Below the pieces are notes generated by a model. It was not told the origin of the DNA. It made no database searches and saw only the letters and a program-made list of their open reading frames with translations. Both the position numbers and the translations under genes were made by a program. From Urinicoccus massiliensis (GTDB taxonomy: Bacteria; Bacillota; Clostridia; Tissierellales; Peptoniphilaceae), in the NCBI RefSeq assembly GCF_900120405.1, contig NZ_LT635492.1, positions 79,477 to 143,476 of the forward strand: a stretch of 64,000 nt of DNA, given 5' to 3'. Of the stretch, positions 16,834 through 25,238 are shown piece after piece (the first letter of the stretch is position 1; each line of letters begins with the position of its first letter).

Positions 16834-17412
16834 ATGAAAATGAAAAAGAAGATAGTATTGACCATTGCTCTGTGATTGATCGTATCCATGGGTATGACAG
16901 CCTGCGGAAGTAAGGGAAAGAGCAGTGCTGTTCAATCCACGAACAAGGTAATCAGCGTAACCCCTACAGATGGCTATGTGGCAAAGCCACAGGAAGGTTA
17001 TGAGCAGATCATGATTTTCCCAAAGGACAAGCAGGATGATAACGACACCGAGTATATACAAATTGACGCAGTTGATCCGGACGGAGCGCTCAATTCTTTG
17101 GTGGGCTTTACTCTCAAGGGATATAAGGAAGGAACGACGAATTATACCATGGACCAACTTAATGCCGATCTTGACGCAAAGGCAAGTGAGGAAAAGGCAG
17201 CAGGTGTTGTAGGCACATTTGACAACAAGACCAGCGTGAAACTTGGAGAGGTGGATTATGTCAAATTCGATTTGACAAGAAATGGAGCTGATGCAAACGA
17301 ATATTACGGCCTTGTGGACGGGACCCCCGTATACATTGCTGTCGTCGGGCTCATCGACAAAGATGGCGTAAGCGACATGCTGAACTCTATAGAGTACAAA
17401 ATCGAGAAATAG
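16834..17412 (+). pseudogene. Lipoprotein gene with an in-frame TGA in the signal peptide
   Basis: A strong AGGAGG site precedes ATG 16834, which reads MKMKKKIVLTIAL, then TGA at 16873-16875, then LIVSMGMTACGSKG in the same frame through to 17412. Without the stop this is a textbook lipoprotein: charged start, hydrophobic core across the TGA, lipobox MTAC. The mature 165 residues look intact and under coding constraint. Restart at the TTG or ATGs after the stop would give a signal peptide without a positive end. It may be a recent nonsense mutation, low-level readthrough, or a sequencing error. Function unknown. Confidence 0.75.
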
Positions 17413-17494
17413 ACAGTCAACAATGATCTTAGTCGCCTTTATTTTGTCTAAGATGGATCGTCAAAAATAGAAATGGTTTAAGGAGGTAGCAGAT

Positions 17495-18301
17495 ATGGGA
17501 CTTTTCAGTAAAAAAATATGTGTAATATGCGGTGAAAAGGCAGGACTTCTCTCGAGGCTAAAGCTGGAGAACGATGACTTCGTCTGTGGTAACTGCCAAA
17601 AGAAGCTTTCCCCATTTTTTGATCACGAAGACAAGGTTCATACTGAAAAAGAGATCCGCGACCAGATCGCATGGCGCGAATCGACGAGGGAAGAAGTCGC
17701 TTCATTCCAAGCGGACGATAGCGTTCAACTAGACGGAAAGGACCTGCTTTTAATCAATCACGACGAAGGAAAATTCGTTTTAATCGAAAGCGGAACCAAG
17801 AAAGAAGATGCAGATGTCTTTTCACTTGATGAGATAGTAGACGCTATGCTAACCGTTGAGGAGACCAAGAAGGAAATTAAAAAGGAGATAGACGGAGAGA
17901 AAAAGCCATACCATCCGCCACATTACTCATACAAATATCATTTCCTGCTCTCTGTGAGATTGAATAATCCCCACATAAAGGAGATTGAATTCAGACTGCA
18001 TCAGCTTGCCATAGATGGCGGGGATGATGCGGACGGCTATCAGGCACCGTCAATTTTAGAAAAGGCAACCGGATTTTACGTTTGGAGAGAGAAACAACTG
18101 GATGGCAATGACTTTCTCCATCGTTCCAATTTCGCCCTGTCAAGTTCACCGGGCGGATATGGTCCAAAGGGCTCGACTACAATGACTGATTTTAACATAG
18201 AGCAATTCGACAAAATGGTCAATGCTGGAAGCAAAGTAGTGGAGCTGCTCACCGGTCAGCAAAAGGAACCAGCCTTCAAATCCACGACGAGTTGGCTATA
18301 A
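17495..18301 (+). CDS. DUF4428 zinc-ribbon protein
   Basis: 268 residues starting MGLFSKKICVICG. The N-terminal zinc ribbon uses Cys9/Cys12 and Cys31/Cys34 (CVIC...CGNC), the DUF4428 pattern. The middle (60-125) is acidic with a coiled-coil-like helix, and the rest is a mixed domain without a motif I know. It lies last in the envelope cluster behind AGGAGG and before a terminator. DUF4428 proteins tend to occur with SPFH and zinc-ribbon partners as here, suggesting a shared membrane-associated process; no enzymatic role is visible. Confidence 0.85.
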   Translation: MGLFSKKICVICGEKAGLLSRLKLENDDFVCGNCQKKLSPFFDHEDKVHTEKEIRDQIAWRESTREEVASFQADDSVQLDGKDLLLINHDEGKFVLIESGTKKEDADVFSLDEIVDAMLTVEETKKEIKKEIDGEKKPYHPPHYSYKYHFLLSVRLNNPHIKEIEFRLHQLAIDGGDDADGYQAPSILEKATGFYVWREKQLDGNDFLHRSNFALSSSPGGYGPKGSTTMTDFNIEQFDKMVNAGSKVVELLTGQQKEPAFKSTTSWL

Positions 18302-18334
18302 ATCCGAACTCTTTGAGTTTTGAGATTGAAACGG

Positions 18335-18378
18335 AAAAAACTTACTTAGTTTAAACAAATAGGCTAAGTAAGTTTTTT
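18335..18378 (+). terminator. Strong terminator ending the envelope cluster
   Basis: A perfect 15-bp stem of AAAAAACTTACTTAG and its complement, loop of 14 bases, six T at the end. Confidence 0.9.
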
Positions 18379-18711
18379 AATGCTAGTCAGGAAAAGAATA
18401 TCTCCGAGACCAACAATTTAAAGCAATTTTTCTCCTGGAGAACAGCTTAAACAGCAACATCTTACACATTATTTTTCCTTTGTTTCATAGCTCTATCTTA
18501 TTTCTTTCGTTTAGGGTAAGATGTTCATCGCTCATATTGACCTCTGTGTTCGTTTTTGTCGTTATGAACAGTTTACACGAAGTTAGTATGAATTTTTATT
18601 TTTATTTATGTCGCATTTAATTTTACAACTATCTTAACAAAAACTTTACATCGTTTATGGTATAATCCATTTTGTCAATAGGACAAGCAAGAAGGACAAG
18701 GAGGTATATGG
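18379..18711. other. Intergenic region and cassette promoter
   Basis: About 330 bases without a gene. It holds an inverted pair CATCTTAC / GTAAGATG (about 18467 and 18513), the left flanking repeat of the redox cassette (core TGTCGCATTT, 18609-18618), and an extended -10 promoter, TGGTATAAT, at 18658-18666, followed by AAGGAGG at the first cassette gene. Confidence 0.6.
18658..18666 (+). promoter_or_regulatory. Extended -10 promoter of the redox cassette
   Basis: TGGTATAAT matches the TGnTATAAT extended -10 element. The only -35-like match (TTAACA) is too far upstream at 21 bases, which fits an extended -10 promoter. It lies 45 bases before the first start codon. Confidence 0.6.
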
Positions 18712-18876
18712 ATGGATAAGATAGCATTCAAGTCTACCAAGCAAAAGCTTACAGTACAAGTAATATTACTTGTCATAGCGGTTGCTTTCATAGGCTTTGG
18801 GGCATATCGTGGAGAAGCTAAAACTGTATTTACTAAAGCAATGAACTTATGCTTAGAGTGTGTAGGAATAGGATAA
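18712..18876 (+). CDS. CD1871A-type small membrane peptide with CXXC
   Basis: A 54-residue peptide: basic N-terminus (MDKIAFKSTKQK), one transmembrane segment (about 13-31, VQVILLVIAVAFIGFGAY), and a C-terminal CLEC motif at residues 47-50 just before the end. This matches the CD1871A family of CXXC peptides known by name from Clostridioides difficile. AAGGAGG lies seven bases before the start. It begins a cassette with a ferredoxin-like membrane protein and a thioredoxin-like lipoprotein, so the CXXC probably takes part in thiol-disulfide or metal transfer at the membrane surface (inference). Confidence 0.85.
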   Translation: MDKIAFKSTKQKLTVQVILLVIAVAFIGFGAYRGEAKTVFTKAMNLCLECVGIG

Positions 18877-18885
18877 ACTGAAAAG

Positions 18886-19800
18886 ATGAATACAGTAGAG
18901 AAAAAGCTAGTAAATAAAAAGAAAAAAGGTTCATTTAAGGATTTTCTAAAAAGTAGGACCATGGTACAGATGATGGCGACGCTATTAACGAATATTCATC
19001 TTCCAAACTTTTTTAAGGGGACCTTATATCAGGGTAAAGGAAAAATCGCCTGCGTACCGGGACTGAACTGTTATTCCTGTCCGGGAGCAACAGGAGCCTG
19101 TCCGATAGGGTCTTTCCAGGCGGTAATTGGTTCTAGAGATTTCGCTCTTACTTACTATATTACGGGTATCATAATATTTTTTGGCGTAATGCTTGGAAGA
19201 TTTATTTGTGGCTTCCTCTGTCCTTTTGGGTGGTTTCAGGATATGCTTCACAAAATTCCCAGCAAAAAATTTAGAACTAAGAAGCTCAAGTTTCTAACAT
19301 ATACGAAGTATATAATTTTAGTCGTTGCAGTTATTCTCTTACCGACATTTATGAATAATAAAGCGGGACTCGCCTCGCCTTATTTCTGTAAATATATTTG
19401 TCCACAGGGAATACTGGAGGGCGGCATACCCTTGTCAATTGCCAATCCGGCGATCAGGGCAACACTTGGCAAGTTATTTACTTGGAAACTGATGATTCTT
19501 ATAAGCGTTATAGGGCTTAGTATCATGGTTTATCGTCCGTTTTGTAAATGGATATGTCCTTTAGGAGCCTTATATGCTCTGTTTAATAAGGTTTCCTTCC
19601 TTCATTATAAGGTTGATGAAAATACCTGTATCTCTTGTGGAAAATGTGCGAGAACCTGTAAGATGGAGGTAGACATTACTAAAAATACTGCACATATGGA
19701 ATGTATCCGCTGTGGAGAGTGTGTGAAGGTCTGTCCTACCAAGGCAATCAGTGTAAACTGGGGACCGGAAAAAATGAAATTGCTTGAAAAGGCTCGTTGA
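18886..19800 (+). CDS. NapH/YccM-like 4Fe-4S membrane protein
   Basis: 304 residues. An N-terminal CPGLNCYSCPGATGACPIG cluster is followed by about four membrane segments with repeated C...CP motifs (FICGFLCPFGWFQD, YICPQG, FCKWICPLGAL) and two C-terminal 4Fe-4S ferredoxin motifs (CISCGKCARTCKM and CIRCGECVKVCPT). This is the layout of NapH/RdxA-type electron-transfer membrane proteins. It likely passes electrons from the cytoplasm across the membrane to the thioredoxin-like lipoprotein encoded next. Start 18886 follows the CXXC peptide by 9 bases. Confidence 0.9.
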   Translation: MNTVEKKLVNKKKKGSFKDFLKSRTMVQMMATLLTNIHLPNFFKGTLYQGKGKIACVPGLNCYSCPGATGACPIGSFQAVIGSRDFALTYYITGIIIFFGVMLGRFICGFLCPFGWFQDMLHKIPSKKFRTKKLKFLTYTKYIILVVAVILLPTFMNNKAGLASPYFCKYICPQGILEGGIPLSIANPAIRATLGKLFTWKLMILISVIGLSIMVYRPFCKWICPLGALYALFNKVSFLHYKVDENTCISCGKCARTCKMEVDITKNTAHMECIRCGECVKVCPTKAISVNWGPEKMKLLEKAR

Positions 19801-19850
19801 GCTTAACAAGAATAAAACAAGAAAAAGTGTAAATTAAGGAGGAAAAAACA

Positions 19851-20744
19851 ATGAAAACAAAGATGGCAATTAAGAGAATTTTACCTGTATTTATGGTAAC
19901 AGCAATGCTTGCAACAACAATGACAGCTTGTGGCAGCAAAGATAACTCAGGAAATATGACGACTGGAAACAAGACTGTGGCAAGCAGCAATCAAGCTGCC
20001 GGAGAGAAGTTTCCCAGCTTTAAGGGTAAGGATTTTGAGGGAAATGATGTTGATGAAAGCATATTTAGCAAAAATGAGGCAACACTTGTTAATTTTTGGT
20101 TTAATGGTTGTTCAGCCTGCGTAAATGAGATGCCTGCACTTGAAGAGTTTAGTAAAAAGCTTAAAGAGCAGGGTGCAGAGCTTATAGGTATCAATGCAGG
20201 TACAGCAAGTGATGCAGAGGGACTTGCAGAGGCAAAGGATATACTTTCAAAGCAAGGTGTAACCTATAGAAATCTTATCCTTCCAAATGACCACGAGTAT
20301 GTTAGAAAGATATTCAGCTTCCCTACAACGGTTATCGTTGATAAGAATGGGAATATAGTTGGAGATCCAATAGTAGGAGCTATTGAAGATGAAAAGAAGC
20401 AGGCAAAAATCCTTAAGGTAATCCAGGAGATAAAGGCCGGAAACGGTGTAACTTCTTCAGTACCTTCAGACCAGTCAGCTGCTAATGATGACCCTACAGC
20501 ACCACTTTATGAAGAAGAAAACAAAATTTTTGCGGAAAATCAGGATACTTGGAATAAGTTATTCTCAAAAATAAAGAAGGATCAGGCGCAAGAAAATGTT
20601 GAAAAGCCTTATGTTGAGTTTTTAAAAGAGCAGTTAGAGGCATCAAAGGCTGATTTTACAGAGGATGAGATTAAGACGATTAACGAAGGTCTTGAAAAGA
20701 TTGATAAAATTGAAAAGCAAATTGCAGAGTTAAAGCAAAAATAA
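19851..20744 (+). CDS. TlpA-like thioredoxin-fold lipoprotein
   Basis: 297 residues. The signal peptide with lipobox MTAC gives an extracellular lipid-anchored protein. The TlpA/ResA-like thioredoxin fold (about 50-195) has the active site WFNGCSACVNEMPALEEF (CSAC) and the cis-Pro region SFPTTVIVDKNG. A helical C-terminal extension (215-297), rich in Glu and Lys, is not part of the standard family. It follows AAGGAGG. It is likely to reduce or relay thiols outside the membrane using electrons from the 4Fe-4S protein. Target unknown. Confidence 0.88.
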   Translation: MKTKMAIKRILPVFMVTAMLATTMTACGSKDNSGNMTTGNKTVASSNQAAGEKFPSFKGKDFEGNDVDESIFSKNEATLVNFWFNGCSACVNEMPALEEFSKKLKEQGAELIGINAGTASDAEGLAEAKDILSKQGVTYRNLILPNDHEYVRKIFSFPTTVIVDKNGNIVGDPIVGAIEDEKKQAKILKVIQEIKAGNGVTSSVPSDQSAANDDPTAPLYEEENKIFAENQDTWNKLFSKIKKDQAQENVEKPYVEFLKEQLEASKADFTEDEIKTINEGLEKIDKIEKQIAELKQK

Positions 20745-20758
20745 TTTAAAGGCAAACC

Positions 20759-21577
20759 ATGGCTAAAAATAATGAAAATTTGTGGTGTAAAATTGGATTT
20801 ATAGCATTACCTATCCTTTCGGTTATAGCATACTATTATCTAACAAAGTATCTAAATGTGCTTGCATTCGACCTGTTTTTAGGAATTTTCAAGATACCTA
20901 TGCAGCAGTTCATCAAATTTATGTATCTTTCAGATATTCTTATAGCTTTAATACAGTTCAGTATATTCTTTGTCATATATAAGCTGTTCGTAAAAAGAAA
21001 TGACCATGAGTTAAGAACCAAGCTTAATCTAAAAGATGCAGGATCCAGCTTTGCAGTAGGTGTCGGAGTCTCAGGTCTATCCCTTATATGGATTACGATT
21101 GCAGGAAAGATACCTATGTTTCAGGCACAGCTTGCTGCTATGAAAGAAGGAAATGCGATGATTGGGGGAGGAAGCCTACATGGAGTCTTCTTAAGTGCAG
21201 TCATTGCTGCCCCTATTGTTGAGGAAGTTATATTTAGGGGACTTGTACTTGGCTCCTTTAGAAAGGTATTTCCTGCCTGGGTATCAATAATGGTTTCAGC
21301 ATTGATCTTTGGGATCTATCATATAAATCCTGTTGCAATTGTATATGCATCGATTATGGGAATTATAGCCGGTATAGTTTATGAGAAGAAGCAAAATTTA
21401 TTATTCACAATTATTCTGCATATGGCAAATAACCTTATGGGACTGTTGCAGGATTTTGTTCCGGCAGGTATAGGGGCAAGTGTAGTAAATGTAGTTTCTA
21501 TAGCTATGATTATCCCTATGTGTTATATAGTGTACAAAATACTGAATGGTGATTTTTGTAAAAAGGCATATGCTTAA
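20759..21577 (+). CDS. CPBP-family intramembrane protease
   Basis: 272 residues with about eight membrane segments. The CPBP (Rce1-like) motifs are EEVIFRG near residues 159-165 with its two Glu and Arg, and FGIYH with the second-motif His near 186. The family includes bacteriocin self-immunity and peptide-processing proteases. It follows the TlpA-like gene by 14 bases with a weak ribosome site (AAAGG), so it is part of the same transcript. Its job in a redox cassette, such as processing the small peptide, is speculative. Confidence 0.85.
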   Translation: MAKNNENLWCKIGFIALPILSVIAYYYLTKYLNVLAFDLFLGIFKIPMQQFIKFMYLSDILIALIQFSIFFVIYKLFVKRNDHELRTKLNLKDAGSSFAVGVGVSGLSLIWITIAGKIPMFQAQLAAMKEGNAMIGGGSLHGVFLSAVIAAPIVEEVIFRGLVLGSFRKVFPAWVSIMVSALIFGIYHINPVAIVYASIMGIIAGIVYEKKQNLLFTIILHMANNLMGLLQDFVPAGIGASVVNVVSIAMIIPMCYIVYKILNGDFCKKAYA

Positions 21578-21653
21578 TAACTTTTTTATATTTGATGAAT
21601 TGCAAATAAAATGCGACAGCTAAATCAAACTAAGTTTATGTAAAAACAATTCA

Positions 21654-21704
21654 AATGGAGTTCGATAATTTAGACCCTTTCCAGGTCTCTTATTGAGCTC
21701 CATT
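21654..21704. repeat. Long imperfect hairpin beside the IS
   Basis: AATGGAG...AGACC and GGTCT...CTCCATT make a stem of about 22 bp with three mismatches and a 7-base loop. It is not followed by a clear T run. It could end the CPBP transcript or be the remnant of another mobile end, since the IS begins 10 bases further on. Confidence 0.55.
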
Positions 21705-21714
21705 AAATTTTTAA

Positions 21715-23064
21715 GGCTCTTTGTCAAATGTTGGGGTGAGATCTATTCTTGCCCCTTCCTTATGCCCGAAGAACCATTAAAATGCGACTCTTAAAGTTCT
21801 CAAAATTCCGATACCCATAGGAAACCCGTTTAATCACTTTGATTTTGTTGTTAAAGCCTTCTGTTTGTCCATTGGTGATGCCTGTGGAAAAGGCGTTTAG
21901 GATTTCTTCTTTCCAGTTTTCATAGGCCCGAATACTGGCTTTAAATTCCTTTAATCCACTTTCTTTAGCAACCCACAGCCACTTGTCTAAGGCCTGTCTT
22001 GCTTCTTCTTTGCTGGAGGCATCTAAGACGTCATAAAAGCGTTCTTTTAAGAGATAAGCTTCTTTGATTTCCTTGTCTTGCCAAAGCATTAGTTCCAGCT
22101 TTTCTTTTTCTTCGGGGCTTAGCCGACTGCCTTTTTTCCGTAGGATGGACTTGGACCGTTTAAAGTAGAGGCGATACTTTGCATCCCTTGTCTTTTGTCG
22201 TGTCTTGCGTACATTCTCTAAGGCCCAAAAGACTTGTCTTGCAAAATGAAACGTATCCGCAATGAAGGTGGCTTGAGGGAAGAATTCCTTTAAGACGGCG
22301 TAGAAAAGATGACTCATATCCATAACCACATACTTCACCCTTCTTCGTTCTTCCTTGGGAAAAGAAGAAAAGTAGTCCATCAAAGCCTTTTTTCGTCGAG
22401 AGGGTAAAATATCCAGTACCTGGTGATGGATTGGATCCACTAGAATACATTGGTATTTATCCCCACCAGCATTTCCCTTAAACTCATCCATACTTAAGAC
22501 CCGAGGAAGATTTGGCCGCCTCCTTGGAGCCAACTTTAGATAGCTTGTGAGACAAGAGGAAGATAAACCCAAGTCCTTGGCAATGGAGGATAAAGACCGG
22601 ACCTGTTTTAATTGGTCTTGGATAAAGAAGTGGAGATCCTTAGTCCGTCTAGAATAGGGAGCTAAGAAATCCAAAGACTCATAAAAGCGCTTCTGACAAT
22701 GAGGACAAACAAAGCGCTTCTTCCGAAGAAAAAGAAAGACCTTCCGCAAGCCAATAGGCGTGTGTTGGATCCTTTGCAGACGATAATCATGGATGCGAGA
22801 GGTCTTATGACCACAAACAGGACAAAGTCCCTCCTTGTATAAAGAATGGAGTTTTACATCAATGTGATCATCAAAAGAGACCACCTCGTCAATAGAGACA
22901 CCTTTTAAATTCAATAGATTTGTGTTAGTATAGTTTTGCACTTATCTCACCCTTTCATTTTGTTGTGGTAACTTTATTGTAAAGGAAAAAAGAGATAAGT
23001 GCATTTTTTATGGCAAAAAATAAATGTTGGAGTCTAGGGGGACCCCAACATTTATTATAGAACC
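21715..23064 (-). mobile_element. ISL3-family insertion sequence (~1.35 kb)
   Basis: The ends are imperfect inverted repeats: GGCTCTTTGTCAAATGTTGG on the left and, read inward from the right, GGTTCTATAATAAATGTTGG (14 of 20 identical). One transposase gene fills the interior. I cannot see a clean 8-bp target duplication, so the insertion is either old or was altered by recombination. The right end lies inside the final codons of the neighbouring K+ channel gene. Confidence 0.85.
21760..22941 (-). CDS. ISL3-family transposase
   Basis: 393 residues. An N-terminal zinc finger (CPVCGHKTSRIHDY and CPHCQKRF, about residues 40-85) is followed by an HTH and a DDE catalytic core: MDEFKG, MDMSHLF, and TEGFNNKIKVIKRVSYGYRN with the last acidic residue. 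Length and order fit full-length ISL3 transposases and the frame is intact, so the element may be active. It is transcribed toward lower coordinates, away from the K+ channel gene. Confidence 0.95.
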   Translation of the reverse strand: MQNYTNTNLLNLKGVSIDEVVSFDDHIDVKLHSLYKEGLCPVCGHKTSRIHDYRLQRIQHTPIGLRKVFLFLRKKRFVCPHCQKRFYESLDFLAPYSRRTKDLHFFIQDQLKQVRSLSSIAKDLGLSSSCLTSYLKLAPRRRPNLPRVLSMDEFKGNAGGDKYQCILVDPIHHQVLDILPSRRKKALMDYFSSFPKEERRRVKYVVMDMSHLFYAVLKEFFPQATFIADTFHFARQVFWALENVRKTRQKTRDAKYRLYFKRSKSILRKKGSRLSPEEKEKLELMLWQDKEIKEAYLLKERFYDVLDASSKEEARQALDKWLWVAKESGLKEFKASIRAYENWKEEILNAFSTGITNGQTEGFNNKIKVIKRVSYGYRNFENFKSRILMVLRA

Positions 23065-24071
23065 TTTTTTATTTCATCACCCAGGTGTCTCAACTTATCC
23101 ACCTGGTCTTCCCGGCCCAGAACAATAAGGACGTCACCAATTTTAAAGGTATAGTCCACCGGGGGGTTAAAGAGCATTTTTTCATCTTCAATTTTTTTAA
23201 TAGCCAGGACAATAAGGCCAGTTTTCTTGGGAATTTGGGACTGGATTAAATTTTTATCTTCAAGATAGGACCCCCTTTTCACGATGACCTCTTCCAAGTC
23301 CAACTCCACATCCCCAATTCGGGTGACGACATCCAAGAAGGAGATGATATTGGGCTTAATCATCAAGGAAGCCATTCTTTTTCCGCTGATTTCTACGGCA
23401 GATAGGGTCTTGTTGGCTCCCACCTTCAGGAGTTTTTCATTTCCCGACTTACTGGTGGAATTGGCAATGATGTAGATGTCTTTATTGAGATTTCTAGCTG
23501 TAAGGACGGTGACGATATTGTCCACTTCCGTTTCCAGGGTAGAGACAAGTCCCTTGGCCCGGTCAATTCCGGCTTTTTCCAGAACACTTTCTTCTGTAGA
23601 TTGGCCTTCCACCACTAAAATATTGTGGTGACTATAGTCGTCCAGGTCTTGCTGGTTATCAGTAATAACAACAAAATTTAAATTTTCATCGATAAATTTT
23701 TTGATAATAACTTCGGCCAATTCTCCCGACCCACATATGATGTAGTGGTCTTTTAAGGCTGAGATTTTTCGATCCATCTTACTTCCCTTCCACAAGTCTA
23801 CAAGTTTACCTTCAACAAACATGGCCACCACTGTTGTAAAGGCGTAACCCACAATTCCTACGCCTAGAAAAATCATACAGATTGAAAAAATTTCGGCCTG
23901 GGGACTGTTGGTCCCCACTTCACCAAAGCCTACAGTGGATATGGTAATTACGGTCATATAGAGGGCGTCTACAAAGGGCACTTTCAATAGGTACATATAG
24001 CCCACAACACCGACAACCAGCAAAAGTGCAAAGGCACAAAAAACAAATTTGAGTTTTCTTTTTTCTTCCAT
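23055..24071 (-). CDS. Potassium channel with RCK (TrkA) domains
   Basis: 338 residues from the ATG at 24071, chosen because AAGGAGA lies six bases upstream; an open frame runs further left but lacks a ribosome site. Two membrane segments flank the pore with selectivity filter TVGFGE (about 46-51). An RCK/TrkA-N domain (HYIICGSGELAE, from about 102) and a TrkA-C domain (about 250-338) follow. It is a ligand-gated K+ channel of the inner membrane. The last codons (Val-Leu-stop) come from the inverted repeat of the ISL3 element, so the native C-terminus may have been trimmed or replaced. Confidence 0.9.
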   Translation of the reverse strand: MEEKRKLKFVFCAFALLLVVGVVGYMYLLKVPFVDALYMTVITISTVGFGEVGTNSPQAEIFSICMIFLGVGIVGYAFTTVVAMFVEGKLVDLWKGSKMDRKISALKDHYIICGSGELAEVIIKKFIDENLNFVVITDNQQDLDDYSHHNILVVEGQSTEESVLEKAGIDRAKGLVSTLETEVDNIVTVLTARNLNKDIYIIANSTSKSGNEKLLKVGANKTLSAVEISGKRMASLMIKPNIISFLDVVTRIGDVELDLEEVIVKRGSYLEDKNLIQSQIPKKTGLIVLAIKKIEDEKMLFNPPVDYTFKIGDVLIVLGREDQVDKLRHLGDEIKKVL

Positions 24072-24179
24072 AAGCCTCTCCTTATAGGTTAGATTATAAT
24101 ATAGTTCAAAAGAAAAGACTAGGCGTTTAGGGAAGAATAAAGAAATTACCTGTAAAGGGGGAAATTGCTCCACAAAAGA

Positions 24180-24670
24180 GCCCCTTTACGAGCAAGTCAA
24201 GGCAGGAGTTTGTGGGCTGAAAATTCATGAAGACTGGGGAGCAACTAGGGCGGTTATTGACACCTGCCTATCCGTTGCAGATGAATATGACATTGCCGTT
24301 GCCATCCACACAGACACCCTAAACGAAGGGGGCACCATCGGGAGACCCCAATGCGTCCATTCCAACACCTCAACCCATTATCTATCGGAGGATGTTTGCC
24401 TCTCTGGGTGGAGGTATTGGGAATTCATGCATGACCTTTGTATCCCAAGTGGCCTATGAAGCCGGCATCAAGGAAGAATTGGACCTAAAGAGGATTGTTT
24501 TGCCTGTCCGCAATTGCCGGAACATCGGGAAAAAAGACATGCAGCTAAACTCAGAAACACCCAATATCAAGGTAGACCCTGAAACATACAAGGTAACCAT
24601 AGATGGAGAATTGATTACATCTGACCCTGTTGACAAGGTTGCCTTGGGCCAACTCTATAATTTATTTTAA
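24180..24670 (+). pseudogene. ureC: Relic of urease alpha subunit (ureC)
   Basis: From 24184 the DNA reads [20 protein letters not shown] and then a [25 protein letters not shown] stretch, the nickel-site region of UreC. At about 24331-24343 it jumps, with a frame change, to [12 protein letters not shown] and the UreC C-terminus (MFASLGG ... VLPVRNCRNIGKKDM ... IDGELITSDP ... LYNLF). Roughly 190 codons between these points are missing, and the N-terminal ~200 codons are absent. The gene is dead. No ureA, ureB or accessory genes are in the window. Confidence 0.9.
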
Positions 24671-24730
24671 ATCTGGGGAAAGATATGGTCTTTCCTGATG
24701 AAATAAAGACCAAGCAAGTGACTATTTACA

Positions 24731-24763
24731 AAACCCTCGGAGTAGATTTTCCGAGGGTTTTTT
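24731..24763 (+). terminator. Terminator after the ureC relic
   Basis: AAACCCTCGGA and TCCGAGGGTTT form a perfect stem with a T tail. It probably ended the former urease operon or gene. Confidence 0.85.
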
Positions 24764-24905
24764 GTAGGGGTCGGGAATTATCTAGGGTGGTCCTGTGCTG
24801 CCTATGTGTAAACTGGATTTGTTTTTTACAAGATTTCCTAGCTGTTTGACTCCTATTTTTATAGTTTTCTAGCAATAAAAGGGCCGGACAGGCCGACCCC
24901 TACAA
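24762..24905. repeat. MITE-like element with 13-bp inverted ends
   Basis: TTGTAGGGGTCGG (24762-24774) and its exact reverse complement (24893-24905) bound 144 bases with no coding capacity. The size and perfect ends suit a miniature inverted-repeat element. Confidence 0.55.
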
Positions 24906-24917
24906 TATTTATCATGC

Positions 24918-25017
24918 AGTAGGTCTTATGCAACCAATTGCCCAAATTTTCAATTTGGCAGCAATTGTCTGCGAACCTTCCTCAATTCAGCCTTTGCTTT
25001 GCTCGGCTTCATTGGGA
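24918..25017. repeat. 100-bp intergenic direct repeat, copy 1
   Basis: This copy is nearly identical to 25239-25338 (about three substitutions in 100 bases). It contains internal symmetry, CAATTGCCCAAATT with AATTTGGCAGCAATTG, so each copy can fold into a hairpin. Confidence 0.85.
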
Positions 25018-25238
25018 GATTTTAGTATTTTATCTATACCGAGGATGGTCGCTTGCTGTCAAATCAAAGATTTGAAACGCCGCGACCTCTGACCTACCTA
25101 CGATTCGGACTTCGTTTCACCTGTCCTCATCGGGTTAGGTCATTACACTGTCGATTTCTCCCAATCAGACTTCGCTTCGCTTGTCTTCTTGGGAAATCTT
25201 AGGATCTTCCAGACCTAACTTGGCGACGAAGGAGCCAT

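Larger units (their letters stand above)
18604..21623. mobile_element. Redox cassette bounded by short inverted repeats
   Basis: The four-gene cassette is flanked by TGTCGCATTT (18609-18618) and its exact reverse complement AAATGCGACA (21609-21618). Matching extends partly on both sides (ATTTA outside; ATTT and CA inside). No transposase is inside. It may be a passenger segment moved by recombination or by an element acting in trans. Chance similarity is not excluded. Confidence 0.4.

Noticed and set aside
16873..16875. TGA read as tryptophan (alternative genetic code)
   Set aside because: TGA ends several intact genes in this window (for example ahpC and the ORF at 10295) and TGG is used for Trp throughout.
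24180..24670. A functional short urease-like protein
   Set aside because: The central domain with most active-site residues is deleted and the two parts are in different frames.
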